A stretch of DNA of 64,000 nucleotides from Escherichia coli (GTDB lineage: Bacteria > Pseudomonadota > Gammaproteobacteria > Enterobacterales > Enterobacteriaceae), in contig NZ_AP027764.1 in assembly GCF_036503815.1 (NCBI RefSeq), positions 2,790,001 to 2,854,000 on the forward strand, given 5' to 3'. The translations under genes were made by a program, and so were the position numbers. Positions 51,659-62,928 of the stretch are shown here, one piece after another (the first letter of the stretch is position 1; each line of letters opens with the position of its first letter). The notes under the pieces are model-generated. The model was not told the DNA's origin, did no database searches, and saw only the letters and a list, made by a program, of their open reading frames with translations.

Positions 51659-51725
51659 TTGATGTAAATCAAACGATAAGATAACTTTATCTATCATTGA
51701 TATTTATCATTACCCATAGTGAGTA
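51659..51725 (-). promoter_or_regulatory. narK-narX regulatory region: two FNR sites and NarL words
   Basis: TTGATGTAAATCAA (51659-51672) is a perfect FNR site and TTGATATTTATCAT (51697-51710) has one mismatch. Their centres are 38 bases apart, exactly the -41.5/-79.5 pair of narK. TACCCATAGTGAGTA (51711-51725), next to the second, fits a NarL heptamer pair near -89. The 338-base divergent gap holds both promoters and no gene. Confidence 0.88.
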
Positions 51726-51937
51726 CAGTGATTTCATAAAAATTATGAGATTTTTCACGGTGCTGTAAAATCCCTACCCTTACCGATGTAAAGCGACTAA
51801 CCACACGGCAAATAAGGAGTAACTCTTTCCGGGTATGGGTATACTTCAGCCAATAGCCGAGAATACTGCCATTCCAGAATGTATCGTCACATTCATTAAG
51901 GTTATTGCTCATTTAAAGCCTGAAGGAAGAGGTTTGC

Positions 51938-53734
51938 ATGCTTAAACGTTGTCTCTCTCCGCTCACCCTGGTTAATCAGGTTGCGCTTATTGTGTTGCTT
52001 TCTACTGCTATTGGACTGGCAGGGATGGCAGTTTCTGGCTGGCTGGTGCAAGGCGTTCAGGGCAGCGCCCATGCGATCAACAAAGCGGGATCGCTGCGCA
52101 TGCAAAGTTACCGTCTGTTGGCAGCAGTGCCATTAAGCGAGAAAGACAAGCCCTTAATTAAAGAGATGGAACAAACGGCATTTAGCGCCGAGTTAACCCG
52201 AGCAGCAGAACGAGACGGACAACTGGCGCAACTACAGGGTTTACAAGATTACTGGCGTAATGAACTGATCCCTGCGTTGCTGCGTGCACAAAACCGCAAA
52301 ACGGTGTCAGCGGATGTCAGCCAGTTTGTTGCCGGGCTTGATCAACTGGTATCTGGTTTTGACCGCACCACGGAAATGCGCATTGAGACAGTGGTGCTGG
52401 TCCATCGGGTAATGGCGGTATTTATGGCACTTTTACTGGTGTTCACTATTATCTGGTTGCGGGCGCGACTGCTACAACCGTGGCGGCAGTTGTTGGCAAT
52501 GGCAAGTGCCGTCAGCCATCGCGATTTTACCCAACGCGCGAACATCAGCGGGCGCAACGAAATGGCTATGCTTGGAACTGCGTTGAACAATATGTCTGCA
52601 GAACTGGCGGAAAGTTACGCCGTACTTGAGCAGCGGGTTCAGGAGAAAACCGCCGGGCTGGAACATAAAAATCAGATCCTCTCTTTTTTATGGCAGGCCA
52701 ACCGCCGTTTGCATTCCCGCGCCCCGCTGTGTGAACGCCTGTCACCTGTACTCAACGGCTTACAGAATTTAACCCTGCTACGTGATATCGAACTGCGGGT
52801 GTATGACACTGATGATGAAGAGAATCATCAGGAGTTTACCTGCCAGCCAGATATGACCTGCGATGATAAAGGCTGTCAGCTGTGCCCGCGCGGTGTACTC
52901 CCCGTTGGCGATCGCGGCACAACCCTGAAGTGGCGGCTGGCTGACTCTCATACGCAGTACGGTATTTTGCTGGCAACCCTGCCGCAGGGGCGTCATCTTA
53001 GTCATGATCAACAACAACTGGTGGATACCCTGGTTGAACAACTCACCGCCACGCTGGCGCTGGATCGCCATCAGGAACGTCAGCAACAGTTGATCGTGAT
53101 GGAAGAGCGTGCCACCATTGCGCGCGAACTGCATGATTCTATTGCCCAATCTCTCTCTTGCATGAAGATGCAGGTGAGTTGTTTACAGATGCAGGGCGAT
53201 GCGCTGCCAGAAAGCAGCCGCGAACTGTTAAGTCAGATCCGTAACGAACTGAATGCATCCTGGGCGCAGTTGCGTGAATTGCTCACCACATTCCGCTTGC
53301 AGCTCACCGAGCCTGGATTACGTCCGGCGCTGGAGGCGAGTTGCGAAGAGTACAGCGCCAGGTTTGGCTTCCCGGTGAAGCTGGATTATCAATTGCCGCC
53401 TCGTCTGGTGCCTTCGCATCAGGCAATCCATCTGTTGCAAATTGCCCGTGAGGCATTAAGTAACGCCCTCAAACATTCGCAAGCGAGTGAGGTCGTGGTG
53501 ACAGTGGCGCAAAACGATAATCAGGTCAAACTGACCGTCCAGGATAACGGCTGCGGCGTGCCTGAAAATGCCATCCGCAGCAATCACTACGGCATGATAA
53601 TAATGCGCGACCGTGCGCAAAGTTTACGGGGCGATTGCCGCGTCCGCCGTCGTGAATCAGGTGGCACCGAAGTGGTGGTCACCTTTATTCCCGAAAAAAC
53701 TTTCACAGACGTCCAAGGAGATACCCATGAGTAA
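51938..53734 (+). CDS. narX: nitrate/nitrite sensor kinase NarX
   Basis: 598 residues. Membrane segment 1 (about 15-37), periplasmic sensor with the P-box ([19 protein letters not shown]), membrane segment 2 (about 150-172), HAMP, a central module with the Cys cluster [15 protein letters not shown], then HisKA_3 with His399 in [11 protein letters not shown] and an HATPase domain ([10 protein letters not shown]). Phosphorylates NarL; nitrate is the stronger signal. Overlaps narL by eight bases. Confidence 0.97.
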
Positions 53735-54377
53735 TCAGGAACCGGCTACTATCCTGCTGATTGACGATCACCCGATGCTGCGAACTGGCGTAAAACAGCT
53801 TATCAGTATGGCACCAGATATCACCGTGGTTGGCGAAGCGAGTAATGGCGAACAGGGTATTGAACTGGCGGAGTCTCTTGATCCCGATTTGATCTTGTTA
53901 GATCTCAATATGCCCGGCATGAACGGTCTGGAAACGCTGGATAAACTGCGCGAAAAGTCCCTCTCCGGGCGCATTGTGGTATTCAGCGTCTCCAACCATG
54001 AAGAAGATGTGGTCACCGCACTGAAACGCGGCGCGGATGGCTATCTGTTAAAAGATATGGAACCGGAAGATCTGCTGAAAGCATTGCATCAGGCAGCTGC
54101 TGGCGAAATGGTATTAAGCGAAGCATTAACGCCTGTTCTGGCCGCCAGCTTGCGCGCTAACCGTGCCACTACTGAACGCGATGTTAACCAGTTAACCCCA
54201 CGCGAGCGCGACATTCTCAAGCTGATTGCCCAGGGTTTGCCGAACAAGATGATTGCCCGCCGCCTGGACATCACCGAAAGCACAGTAAAAGTGCACGTCA
54301 AGCACATGCTGAAGAAAATGAAGCTCAAGTCTCGCGTGGAAGCAGCAGTATGGGTGCATCAGGAGCGCATTTTCTGA
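53727..54377 (+). CDS. narL: nitrate response regulator NarL
   Basis: 216 residues. Receiver domain with Asp59 ([10 protein letters not shown]), then a LuxR-type helix-turn-helix (about 150-210; [37 protein letters not shown]). Activates narG and narK and represses frd, dmsA and adhE in E. coli. The start at 53727 inside the narX end is set by AAGGAG 8 bases upstream. Confidence 0.98.
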
Positions 54378-55835
<1,458 letters not shown>

Positions 55836-55836
55836 A

Positions 55837-55924
<88 letters not shown>

Positions 55925-55957
55925 CAGTGTCTAATTCCCTGAATACAGGAGTAAATA

Positions 55958-56311
55958 ATGCAAAAAATCGTGATCGTTGCCAATGGCGCACCTTACGGGA
56001 GCGAATCCTTGTTTAACAGCTTGCGGCTGGCCATTGCGTTACGAGAGCAGGAGAACAATCTGGATCTGCGTCTGTTCCTGATGTCTGATGCGGTCACAGC
56101 CGGGTTGCGCGGGCAAAAACCAGGGGAAGGCTACAACATTCAGCAAATGCTGGAGATCCTTACCGCTCAGAATGTACCGGTGAAATTGTGCAAAACCTGT
56201 ACCGACGGGCGCGGGATTAGTACACTTCCTCTGATTGATGGGGTGGAAATCGGTACTCTTGTGGAACTGGCGCAATGGACGCTGTCAGCCGATAAAGTGC
56301 TCACATTTTAA
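55958..56311 (+). CDS. ychN: DsrE/DsrF-like protein YchN
   Basis: A 117-residue DsrE/DsrF/TusD-fold protein, hexameric in E. coli. A conserved Cys lies in KLCKTCTDGRGIS, the spot used for sulfur relay in relatives; a role in sulfur transfer is suggested but unproven. CAGGAG precedes the ATG. Convergent with chaC; a GGGGCGT/ACGCCCC hairpin (56320-56336) lies between the two stops. Confidence 0.93.
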   Translation: MQKIVIVANGAPYGSESLFNSLRLAIALREQENNLDLRLFLMSDAVTAGLRGQKPGEGYNIQQMLEILTAQNVPVKLCKTCTDGRGISTLPLIDGVEIGTLVELAQWTLSADKVLTF

Positions 56312-56353
56312 TGTTTGAGGGGGCGTCTGACGCCCCACTAGAGGGAAGTTTAC

Positions 56354-57049
56354 TCAGGCGAATCCCGGCCGTAACACACCATCCGGATAATTCTCCGCCA
56401 GCAGTTTTTTTACCGATACCAGCAAATCATTCAGCCCATCGTCCTGCATTCCCAGTTTGATAAGCTCCTGTTCCAGTGAAAACAGGTATTGTGCATTGGT
56501 TCCCAGTGGACCGCTCGCCGCCGCAATCAACGGCGCGATGACCTGAGCGCGAGTGTCAGATTCATATTCTGGATGTCGCGGGTCCATAATAAACACAATG
56601 GCGTTTACTGTGCGTCCATCATCAAGATCAAGCTGACACCAGGTTGGCAGATAACAGCCGGTAATCATCTCGCGCTTCCACAACAGTGTTAGTTCCTGCT
56701 CCAGCGTCTCTTCTGGCAGTCGATAGGCGACGCCTGTGGTGCGTCCGCCCTCTTTCAGTGCAAGCATCCGTCCCGGCTGGTGCGCAGTCCCGCGCCCGGC
56801 GGTCAGGCGCAGGCAAAACGCGCGATGCCATCCAACCAGTGTACCGGTGCACGACTCGGTAAACTCCAGTGCTGGATTCCACATCAACGATCCATAACCG
56901 AAGATCCACACCGGTCCCTCATCAGGTCGACAAGCCAGCGTCGCCGCCAGCGAAGCCGCCCGTTGCTCTGCTGACCATAAGAGTGATTCTTCAATGGCAC
57001 CAAATGCCGTTTTACAATCGGCATTCATCAAGAAATCACGCGTTATCAC
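56354..57049 (-). CDS. chaC: glutathione-specific gamma-glutamylcyclotransferase
   Basis: 231 residues. Degrades glutathione to 5-oxoproline and Cys-Gly. The cyclotransferase loop FGYGSLMWNP is near 50-59 and the catalytic Glu is in the mid-domain (YRLPEETLEQEL region). GTG start at 57047-57049 after AGGTGTAAG gives the known length; the frame runs on to 57085 without support. The old link to calcium/proton transport came from its position near chaA. Confidence 0.92.
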   Translation of the reverse strand: MITRDFLMNADCKTAFGAIEESLLWSAEQRAASLAATLACRPDEGPVWIFGYGSLMWNPALEFTESCTGTLVGWHRAFCLRLTAGRGTAHQPGRMLALKEGGRTTGVAYRLPEETLEQELTLLWKREMITGCYLPTWCQLDLDDGRTVNAIVFIMDPRHPEYESDTRAQVIAPLIAAASGPLGTNAQYLFSLEQELIKLGMQDDGLNDLLVSVKKLLAENYPDGVLRPGFA

Positions 57050-57206
57050 CTTACACCTCCGCCACTGCATACTTCCCTGCGACAACTTTTTGGTGTCTTC
57101 CGGACATTTTTACTGCTCATTTTGAAACCATTAACGGGACAATATGCAATCCACGGACCTCTTGCAAGGCAACACCGCACGAATAGCTTTAACTAAGCTA
57201 CCAGTT

Positions 57207-57437
57207 TTACGATTTTTTATGCCATTTATCATCATCCCCTTTGGCATATTCATGCTTCACAGCAGCCCAGGCCACTTTATGCGCGGTTTCTTCGCGACTG
57301 GCGTCATCACGCCGATCTTCTTTATCTTTATATTGATCCCATGCGCTGTTGAACGCTTCTTTATAGATATCCTGAGCATGAGACGGTAGCACGTGCTTTA
57401 CGCTTTCCGGCAGATCGCTTTTCGTTTTATACGGCAT
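57207..57437 (-). CDS. chaB: ChaB, putative cation transport regulator
   Basis: A 76-residue, highly charged, helical protein of the ChaB family (PESVKHVLPSHAQDIYKEAFNSAW; HKVAWAAVKHEY). AAGGAG precedes the ATG. Proposed regulator of ChaA, which lies divergently 270 bases away; direct evidence is thin. Confidence 0.93.
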   Translation of the reverse strand: MPYKTKSDLPESVKHVLPSHAQDIYKEAFNSAWDQYKDKEDRRDDASREETAHKVAWAAVKHEYAKGDDDKWHKKS

Positions 57438-57706
57438 CGTTGACTCCTTTTACAAAGTTGAACATTAAGTGTGGTCAACAATATCCACTCTTGCCAAAAC
57501 ATAAGAATTTTCATGTCAGACTCTTCTTAAGAAACGCTAAAACAAACATTGTCTAAACGCATTGCTTATTTTTATGGCCCGATGAGTAAAAAATCGACAG
57601 CGGGGTAAAAATTCGTAAAATGTTACCGATATCCAGACACTTTCTGTTATTTTTCCTACCTATTTTTTACATTTTCGATAAATTCATCTGCAAAGGGATA
57701 ACCATA

Positions 57707-58807
57707 ATGTCAAATGCTCAAGAGGCGGTAAAAACCCGCCACAAGGAGACTTCGCTTATTTTCCCGGTTCTGGCGCTGGTAGTGCTGTTCCTGTGGGGAA
57801 GCAGCCAGACACTACCAGTGGTCATTGCCATCAACCTTCTTGCTCTTATTGGTATTTTAAGTAGCGCCTTTAGTGTTGTCCGTCATGCGGACGTATTAGC
57901 CCATCGCCTGGGAGAACCTTACGGTTCGCTTATTCTTAGCCTTTCAGTGGTTATTCTTGAAGTCAGTTTGATTTCAGCTTTAATGGCAACCGGCGACGCC
58001 GCGCCAACGCTAATGCGTGATACGCTCTATTCAATCATTATGATTGTTACCGGTGGGCTAGTTGGCTTTTCATTATTGTTGGGCGGACGCAAGTTTGCCA
58101 CCCAATATATGAATCTGTTTGGTATCAAGCAGTATTTAATTGCGCTGTTCCCCCTGGCGATAATCGTACTGGTATTTCCAATGGCTCTGCCTGTGGCGAA
58201 TTTTTCAACCGGTCAGGCGTTACTGGTAGCATTAATTTCTGCGGCAATGTATGGCGTATTTTTGCTGATCCAGACCAAAACGCATCAAAGTTTATTTGTC
58301 TACGAGCACGAAGATGACAGTGATGATGACGACCCGCACCACGGTAAACCGTCTGCCCATAGCAGCCTGTGGCATGCTATCTGGTTGATTGTCCATCTGA
58401 TTGCCGTTATTGCAGTCACCAAAATGAACGCCAGCCCGCTGGAGACATTGCTCGACAGCATGAATGCCCCTGTCGCCTTTACTGGCTTCCTGGTGGCTCT
58501 GTTGATTCTGTCGCCGGAAGGTTTAGGTGCGTTAAAAGCAGTGTTGAACAACCAGGTCCAGCGCGCGATGAATCTGTTCTTTGGTTCAGTGTTAGCAACC
58601 ATTTCGCTTACCGTACCTGTCGTCACGCTAATTGCCTTTATGACGGGTAACGAATTGCAGTTTGCACTTGGTGCGCCAGAAATGGTGGTGATGGTGGCCT
58701 CTTTAGTGCTGTGCCATATCTCCTTCTCCACCGGACGTACTAACGTGCTCAATGGCGCAGCGCATCTGGCACTGTTTGCCGCCTATTTGATGACGATATT
58801 TGCCTGA
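57707..58807 (+). CDS. chaA: sodium(potassium,calcium)/proton antiporter ChaA
   Basis: 366 residues, CaCA superfamily, about 11 membrane segments. The two alpha repeats contain GSLILSLSVVILEVSLISALM near 74-95 and SPEGLGALKAV in the second half, with the acidic ion site. A His/Asp-rich cytosolic loop (HEDDSDDDDPHHG, about 204-216) lies in the middle. Works at alkaline pH and high salt. Start at 57707 (MSNAQEAV) after AAAGGG; the frame extends 29 codons upstream with hydrophobic but unsupported sequence. Confidence 0.95.
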   Translation: MSNAQEAVKTRHKETSLIFPVLALVVLFLWGSSQTLPVVIAINLLALIGILSSAFSVVRHADVLAHRLGEPYGSLILSLSVVILEVSLISALMATGDAAPTLMRDTLYSIIMIVTGGLVGFSLLLGGRKFATQYMNLFGIKQYLIALFPLAIIVLVFPMALPVANFSTGQALLVALISAAMYGVFLLIQTKTHQSLFVYEHEDDSDDDDPHHGKPSAHSSLWHAIWLIVHLIAVIAVTKMNASPLETLLDSMNAPVAFTGFLVALLILSPEGLGALKAVLNNQVQRAMNLFFGSVLATISLTVPVVTLIAFMTGNELQFALGAPEMVVMVASLVLCHISFSTGRTNVLNGAAHLALFAAYLMTIFA

Positions 58808-59095
58808 CAGTTATATCTCCTCCGATGACAGAAATCGGGGGAGATAATATAAATTCCTGCTTATTGTATTTCTTCATACTACCTGAACAGGTCGTTAATC
58901 AGAATTGCGAGCCTGTACCACAACCTGCACGAAACCACTGCAACAGCTGTTGAAAAGCCGGAATGTACTCATTATTGCAAACATTTCAGGGATGAAGTGA
59001 AGATGAATTGAGACGTAATATCCACACCAAGCCGGCGTTATCCGGTGAGGCGCAATGTTGCGGGGGCTTTATCCCTGGTGGCATTGGTTGCTGGA

Positions 59096-59165
59096 AAGAG
59101 AAAACCCCCGCACGTTGAGAGGTAAAACCTGACAACAGAACGGGGGCTAATCTTGAACCATCAAC
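59096..59165 (-). ncRNA. antisense antitoxin RNA Rdl, unit 1
   Basis: On the minus strand TTGTAA (59195-59200) and TATTCT (59172-59177) are 17 bases apart, giving a start near 59165. The transcript would end after CCCCCG...CGTGCGGGGG followed by TTTTCTC near 59097, about 70 bases, the size known for Rdl RNAs. It pairs with the ldr mRNA leader and blocks toxin synthesis. Ends inferred. Confidence 0.7.
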
Positions 59166-59212
59166 AATTCAAGAATAGCCGCAAAATGTTGTCATTACAA
59201 CAAGGCGGCTAT

Positions 59213-59320
59213 ATGACGCTCGCGCAGTTTGCCATGATTTTCTGGCACGACCTGGCGGCACCGATCCTGGCGGGGATTATTACCGCAGTGATTGTCAGCT
59301 GGTGGCGTAACCGGAAGTAA
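59213..59320 (+). CDS. small toxic membrane peptide Ldr, copy 1
   Basis: 35 residues (MTLAQFAMIFWHDLAAPIL...SWWRNRK): a single hydrophobic helix with a basic, Trp-rich end, the LdrA/LdrD type I toxin family. Overproduction in E. coli stops growth and condenses the nucleoid. Kept silent by Rdl. Ribosome site AAGGCGGC lies ahead of the ATG. Too short for most ORF callers. Confidence 0.9.
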   Translation: MTLAQFAMIFWHDLAAPILAGIITAVIVSWWRNRK

Positions 59321-59369
59321 GGTGAAAACGGGCGTCAGGCTGCCGTGATGGCAATATGCGCCCGAAACC

Positions 59370-59402
59370 GGCCGCAGGGGTAACAGCCTGCGGCCCTTTT
59401 TG
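59370..59402 (+). terminator. ldr copy 1 terminator
   Basis: GGCCGCAGG and CCTGCGGCC form a 9-bp stem around GGTAACAG, followed by CTTTTTG. Confidence 0.9.
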
Positions 59403-59631
59403 TCTTTATCTCTTCTGCAAGTAAATATTGGCAACCCGAGCTGGAAGCATCATCCAGAGCACTCATGAAACGACTGTAACAGCTGTTGAAAAACCGGAAT
59501 GCACTCTTCATTGCAAACATTTCAGGGATGAAGTGAAGATGAATTGAGACGTAGTATCCACACCAAGCCGGAGTTATCCGGTGAGGCGCAATGTTGCGGG
59601 GGCTCTATCCCTGGTGGCATTGGTTGCTGGA

Positions 59632-59700
59632 AAGAGAAAACCCCCGCACGTTGAGAGGTACAACCTGACAACAGAACGGGGGCTAATCTTGAAACCAGAC
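59632..59700 (-). ncRNA. antisense antitoxin RNA Rdl, unit 2
   Basis: Same design as in unit 1: TTGTAA (59730-59735), 17 bases, TATTCT (59707-59712), start near 59700; terminator stem CCCCCG/CGGGGG ending in TTTTCTC near 59633. Promoter words are unchanged, so both antitoxins should be made. Confidence 0.7.
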
Positions 59701-59747
59701 ACTTCAAGAATAGCCGCAAAATGTTGTCATTACAACAAGGCGGCTAT

Positions 59748-59855
59748 ATGACGCTCGCGCAGTTTGCCATGACTTTCTGGCACGACCTGGCAGCACCGAT
59801 CCTGGCGGGAATTATTACCGCAGCGATTGTCAGCTGGTGGCGTAACCGGAAGTAA
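59748..59855 (+). CDS. small toxic membrane peptide Ldr, copy 2
   Basis: 35 residues, differing from copy 1 by Thr for Ile at position 9 and Ala for Val at position 26; the hydrophobic helix and SWWRNRK end are kept. Type I toxin controlled by its own Rdl. The Thr makes the helix slightly less hydrophobic, so potency could differ. Confidence 0.9.
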   Translation: MTLAQFAMTFWHDLAAPILAGIITAAIVSWWRNRK

Positions 59856-59904
59856 GGTAAAAACGGGCGTCAGGCTGCCGTGATGGCAATATGCGCCCGC
59901 AACC

Positions 59905-59936
59905 GGCCGCAGGGGTAACAGCCTGCGGCCTTTTTT
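59905..59936 (+). terminator. ldr copy 2 terminator
   Basis: Same stem as copy 1 (GGCCGCAGG...CCTGCGGCC) followed by TTTTTTG. Confidence 0.9.
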
Positions 59937-59950
59937 GTATCCGGCCCCAT

Positions 59951-59983
59951 GAAAAAAGCCTTAACGCAGAACGCTAAGGCTTT
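59951..59983 (-). terminator. kdsA terminator
   Basis: AAAGCCTTA (59955-59963) and TAAGGCTTT (59975-59983) form a 9-bp stem; on the minus strand it is followed by TTTTTTC. It lies about 20 bases beyond the kdsA stop. Confidence 0.85.
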
Positions 59984-60002
59984 AGTTTTCAGGCAAAAAA
60001 GA

Positions 60003-60866
<864 letters not shown>

Positions 60867-60892
60867 TTAATCTTGAGTAAAATGTCGATTAA

Positions 60893-61702
60893 TTAATGCA
60901 GCACAATATGTTTATGCGCGATGTTATTTATTTGCGCACGGATCATTTCGCTGATCGGGTCTTCCGGACACTGTTCAACGAAATAACTTAAATCGTTCAA
61001 CGCAACGTGTTCGCAATCCAGTTGCGCATAAATCAACCCGCGATCGCGAATTTCATAGGGATCTTCCGGGTTAAATTGTAATAATGCTTCGCTGGTACGT
61101 AGCGCCAGCTCCATCTGATTTTCTTCCATCAACGAAGCTTTGAGTGTATCCAGCAATTTGCGGATTACCTCAATGTTATCAGCTTCATCAAGGTCTTCAT
61201 AAAACAGTTCCGCCGACGGGCTGATATTTCCCTTTAACCATACGTCCAGCATATGTTCGCTTAACGATTCACCGTTAAAAGGATTAATCAGCCAAATTTC
61301 GCCATCCGGACATTCAATGCGCAATATCAGCTGCGTAGGGAAAATCACCGGCAGCAGCGGCAAATCGAGACGATTCGCGACCCATAATAAAACCGCACCT
61401 AATGATACGGCACTGCCCTGTCGATTCTTTAACACCTGGTCCAGCCATAATGCATCGGAAAGACGATAAACGCCGCGTGAGGCTTTAAATCCCCAGTCGC
61501 CGTAAAACAGCGCGATCAGTTTTTCCAGCTGCTCTTCTAAAGGCAGAAGCTGGCTGATTTCTTCCTTCGCCAGACTAACGAGACGCTCCAGTTCGTCGTA
61601 AACATCTTGCGAGGGAAAATCGCGGCGGATTGCTTCGCAAGCCAGGATCATGGCTTCGCACAATGGCGCTTTATTAAATTCGAAATCAGCTAACGATCTC
61701 AT
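60893..61702 (-). CDS. sirB1: SirB1, transglutaminase-like/TPR protein
   Basis: 269 residues (formerly ychA). An N-terminal transglutaminase-like domain (about 30-180; QGSAVSLGAVLLWVANRL region), and a C-terminal tetratricopeptide-like part (about 185-250; ALLQFNPEDPYEIRDRGLIYAQL). The exact function is unknown; named from Salmonella sirB, linked to invasion regulation. In a run of five genes sirB1-sirB2-prmC-prfA (and hemA outside). Confidence 0.92.
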   Translation of the reverse strand: MRSLADFEFNKAPLCEAMILACEAIRRDFPSQDVYDELERLVSLAKEEISQLLPLEEQLEKLIALFYGDWGFKASRGVYRLSDALWLDQVLKNRQGSAVSLGAVLLWVANRLDLPLLPVIFPTQLILRIECPDGEIWLINPFNGESLSEHMLDVWLKGNISPSAELFYEDLDEADNIEVIRKLLDTLKASLMEENQMELALRTSEALLQFNPEDPYEIRDRGLIYAQLDCEHVALNDLSYFVEQCPEDPISEMIRAQINNIAHKHIVLH

Positions 61703-61705
61703 GAC

Positions 61706-62098
61706 TTACCCCAGTAACGGTACTTTTGTGGTGGCGAGTTTAATGATGATGTACAGCACCACCAACGCCAGCGGGAAGGCAATAATGCGCGCCTGCTGAC
61801 TGTGCATACGACGATAATCGAGTGCAATAAAACCCAAAACGATATAAATGATAACTCCAAACAGCTTTTCAGTCAGCCACTGTGCCTGCCCGGAAAATGG
61901 CAGGATGTGCGCTTTAGCCATCAACGCAATGCCGCTTAACAATAACACCGTATCGACAACCGGCGGCACAATGCGCGTCCAACGAGCAAATGCCTGTGGA
62001 TGCTTCTGATAACGTAGCCAGAAACGTAAGGTTAATAGCCCTACAGAAAGCGCAATGCTAATGAGATGAACGCTAAGCAGTGTAGAAAAACTTGTCAT
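61706..62098 (-). CDS. sirB2: SirB2, small inner-membrane protein
   Basis: 130 residues with four membrane segments (about 8-25, 45-62, 72-92, 104-124), SirB family (formerly ychQ). Function unknown. Overlaps the prmC stop by four bases (ATGA) and is three bases from sirB1, so part of the same transcript. Confidence 0.92.
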   Translation of the reverse strand: MTSFSTLLSVHLISIALSVGLLTLRFWLRYQKHPQAFARWTRIVPPVVDTVLLLSGIALMAKAHILPFSGQAQWLTEKLFGVIIYIVLGFIALDYRRMHSQQARIIAFPLALVVLYIIIKLATTKVPLLG

Positions 62099-62928
62099 TG
62101 ATAATAGCGGCCGAGCGTTACGCGCTCGTTATCACCATAGTCCCGACAGGTTTCGACGTCATGATATCCCGCGTGGATAAATGCCTGTCGCACCGCTTCG
62201 CCCTGCTGCCAGCCATGTTCCAGAAGCAGAAAGCCGCCGGATACCAGCGCGTTACGCGACTGTTCGATGATATGCACGATGTCTGCCATTCCACTGTCTG
62301 CCGCAACCAGCGCAGTGAGCGGCTCAAAGCGGACATCGCCTTGTTGAAGATGTGGGTCCTGCTCGTCAATATACGGCGGATTACTGACAATCATCGCAAA
62401 CTGCTGCCCGGCTAGCGCGCTAAACCAGTCGCTTTGCAAAATATGGATATTTTTGATCGCCAGATGCTGGGCATTACGTTGTGCCAGAGAGACAGCATCT
62501 GGCATACGATCTACAGCGGTAATTTCACAGTCCGGGCGCTCGCTAGCCAGCGCCAGCGCAATCGCCCCGGTACCCGTCCCGAGATCGAGAATACGGCAAG
62601 GCTGTTCAGGCAACCGCGCCAGTGCCTGCTCCACCAGACACTCCGTATCCGGGCGCGGAATTAAGGTCGCTGGCGAAACAAATAACGGCAGCGACCAGAA
62701 TTCTCGCACCCCGGTTAAATGAGCAATAGGTTCACCATCGCGACGACGCGTCAGTAGCGCATCAAGTTGCTGACATTGTTCGTCAGTCAGCTGCGTTTCA
62801 CCAAAGGCGAGAATAAAAGTACGCCCTTTGCCGGTAACATGCTCCAGCAGGATTTCAGCATCACGCCGCGGGCTTTCGCTCGCCTGAAGTTGGCTTATTG
62901 CTTCACGTAACCAGTGTTGATATTCCAT
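62095..62928 (-). CDS. prmC: release factor glutamine methyltransferase
   Basis: Methylates the Gln of the GGQ motif in RF1 and RF2 (old name hemK). 277 residues. An N-terminal helical substrate-binding domain (1 to about 75), then an SAM-binding Rossmann domain with DLGTGTGAIALALA near 117-130 and the catalytic NPPY motif (SNPPYIDEQ, near 183). Its target RF1 is encoded next to it; the stop of prfA and start of prmC touch. Confidence 0.97.
   Translation of the reverse strand: MEYQHWLREAISQLQASESPRRDAEILLEHVTGKGRTFILAFGETQLTDEQCQQLDALLTRRRDGEPIAHLTGVREFWSLPLFVSPATLIPRPDTECLVEQALARLPEQPCRILDLGTGTGAIALALASERPDCEITAVDRMPDAVSLAQRNAQHLAIKNIHILQSDWFSALAGQQFAMIVSNPPYIDEQDPHLQQGDVRFEPLTALVAADSGMADIVHIIEQSRNALVSGGFLLLEHGWQQGEAVRQAFIHAGYHDVETCRDYGDNERVTLGRYYQ

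Larger units (their letters stand above)
58931..59402 (+). repeat. LDR unit 1
   Basis: Long direct repeat, first copy. It begins GAAACCACTGCAACAGCTGTTG and ends at the terminator near 59402. It matches the second copy (59467-59938) almost base for base at an offset of 535-536; the sequences between units differ. Each unit holds one ldr toxin ORF, an antisense rdl RNA and a terminator. The leader before the ORF contains two three-codon start-stop frames. Confidence 0.9.
59467..59938 (+). repeat. LDR unit 2
   Basis: Second long direct repeat, nearly identical to unit 1, with about 64 bases of unrelated spacer between the units. K-12 has three such units (ldrA, ldrB, ldrC) at this place. Confidence 0.9.

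Noticed and set aside
53613..53726. Upstream extension of narL
   Set aside because: It lies inside narX in another frame; the Shine-Dalgarno and receiver-domain start fix the narL start at 53727.
58931..59938. Tandem 535-base repeat as possible transposon
   Set aside because: No transposase or terminal inverted repeats. The content (35-codon hydrophobic ORF, antisense promoter, terminators) identifies LDR units.
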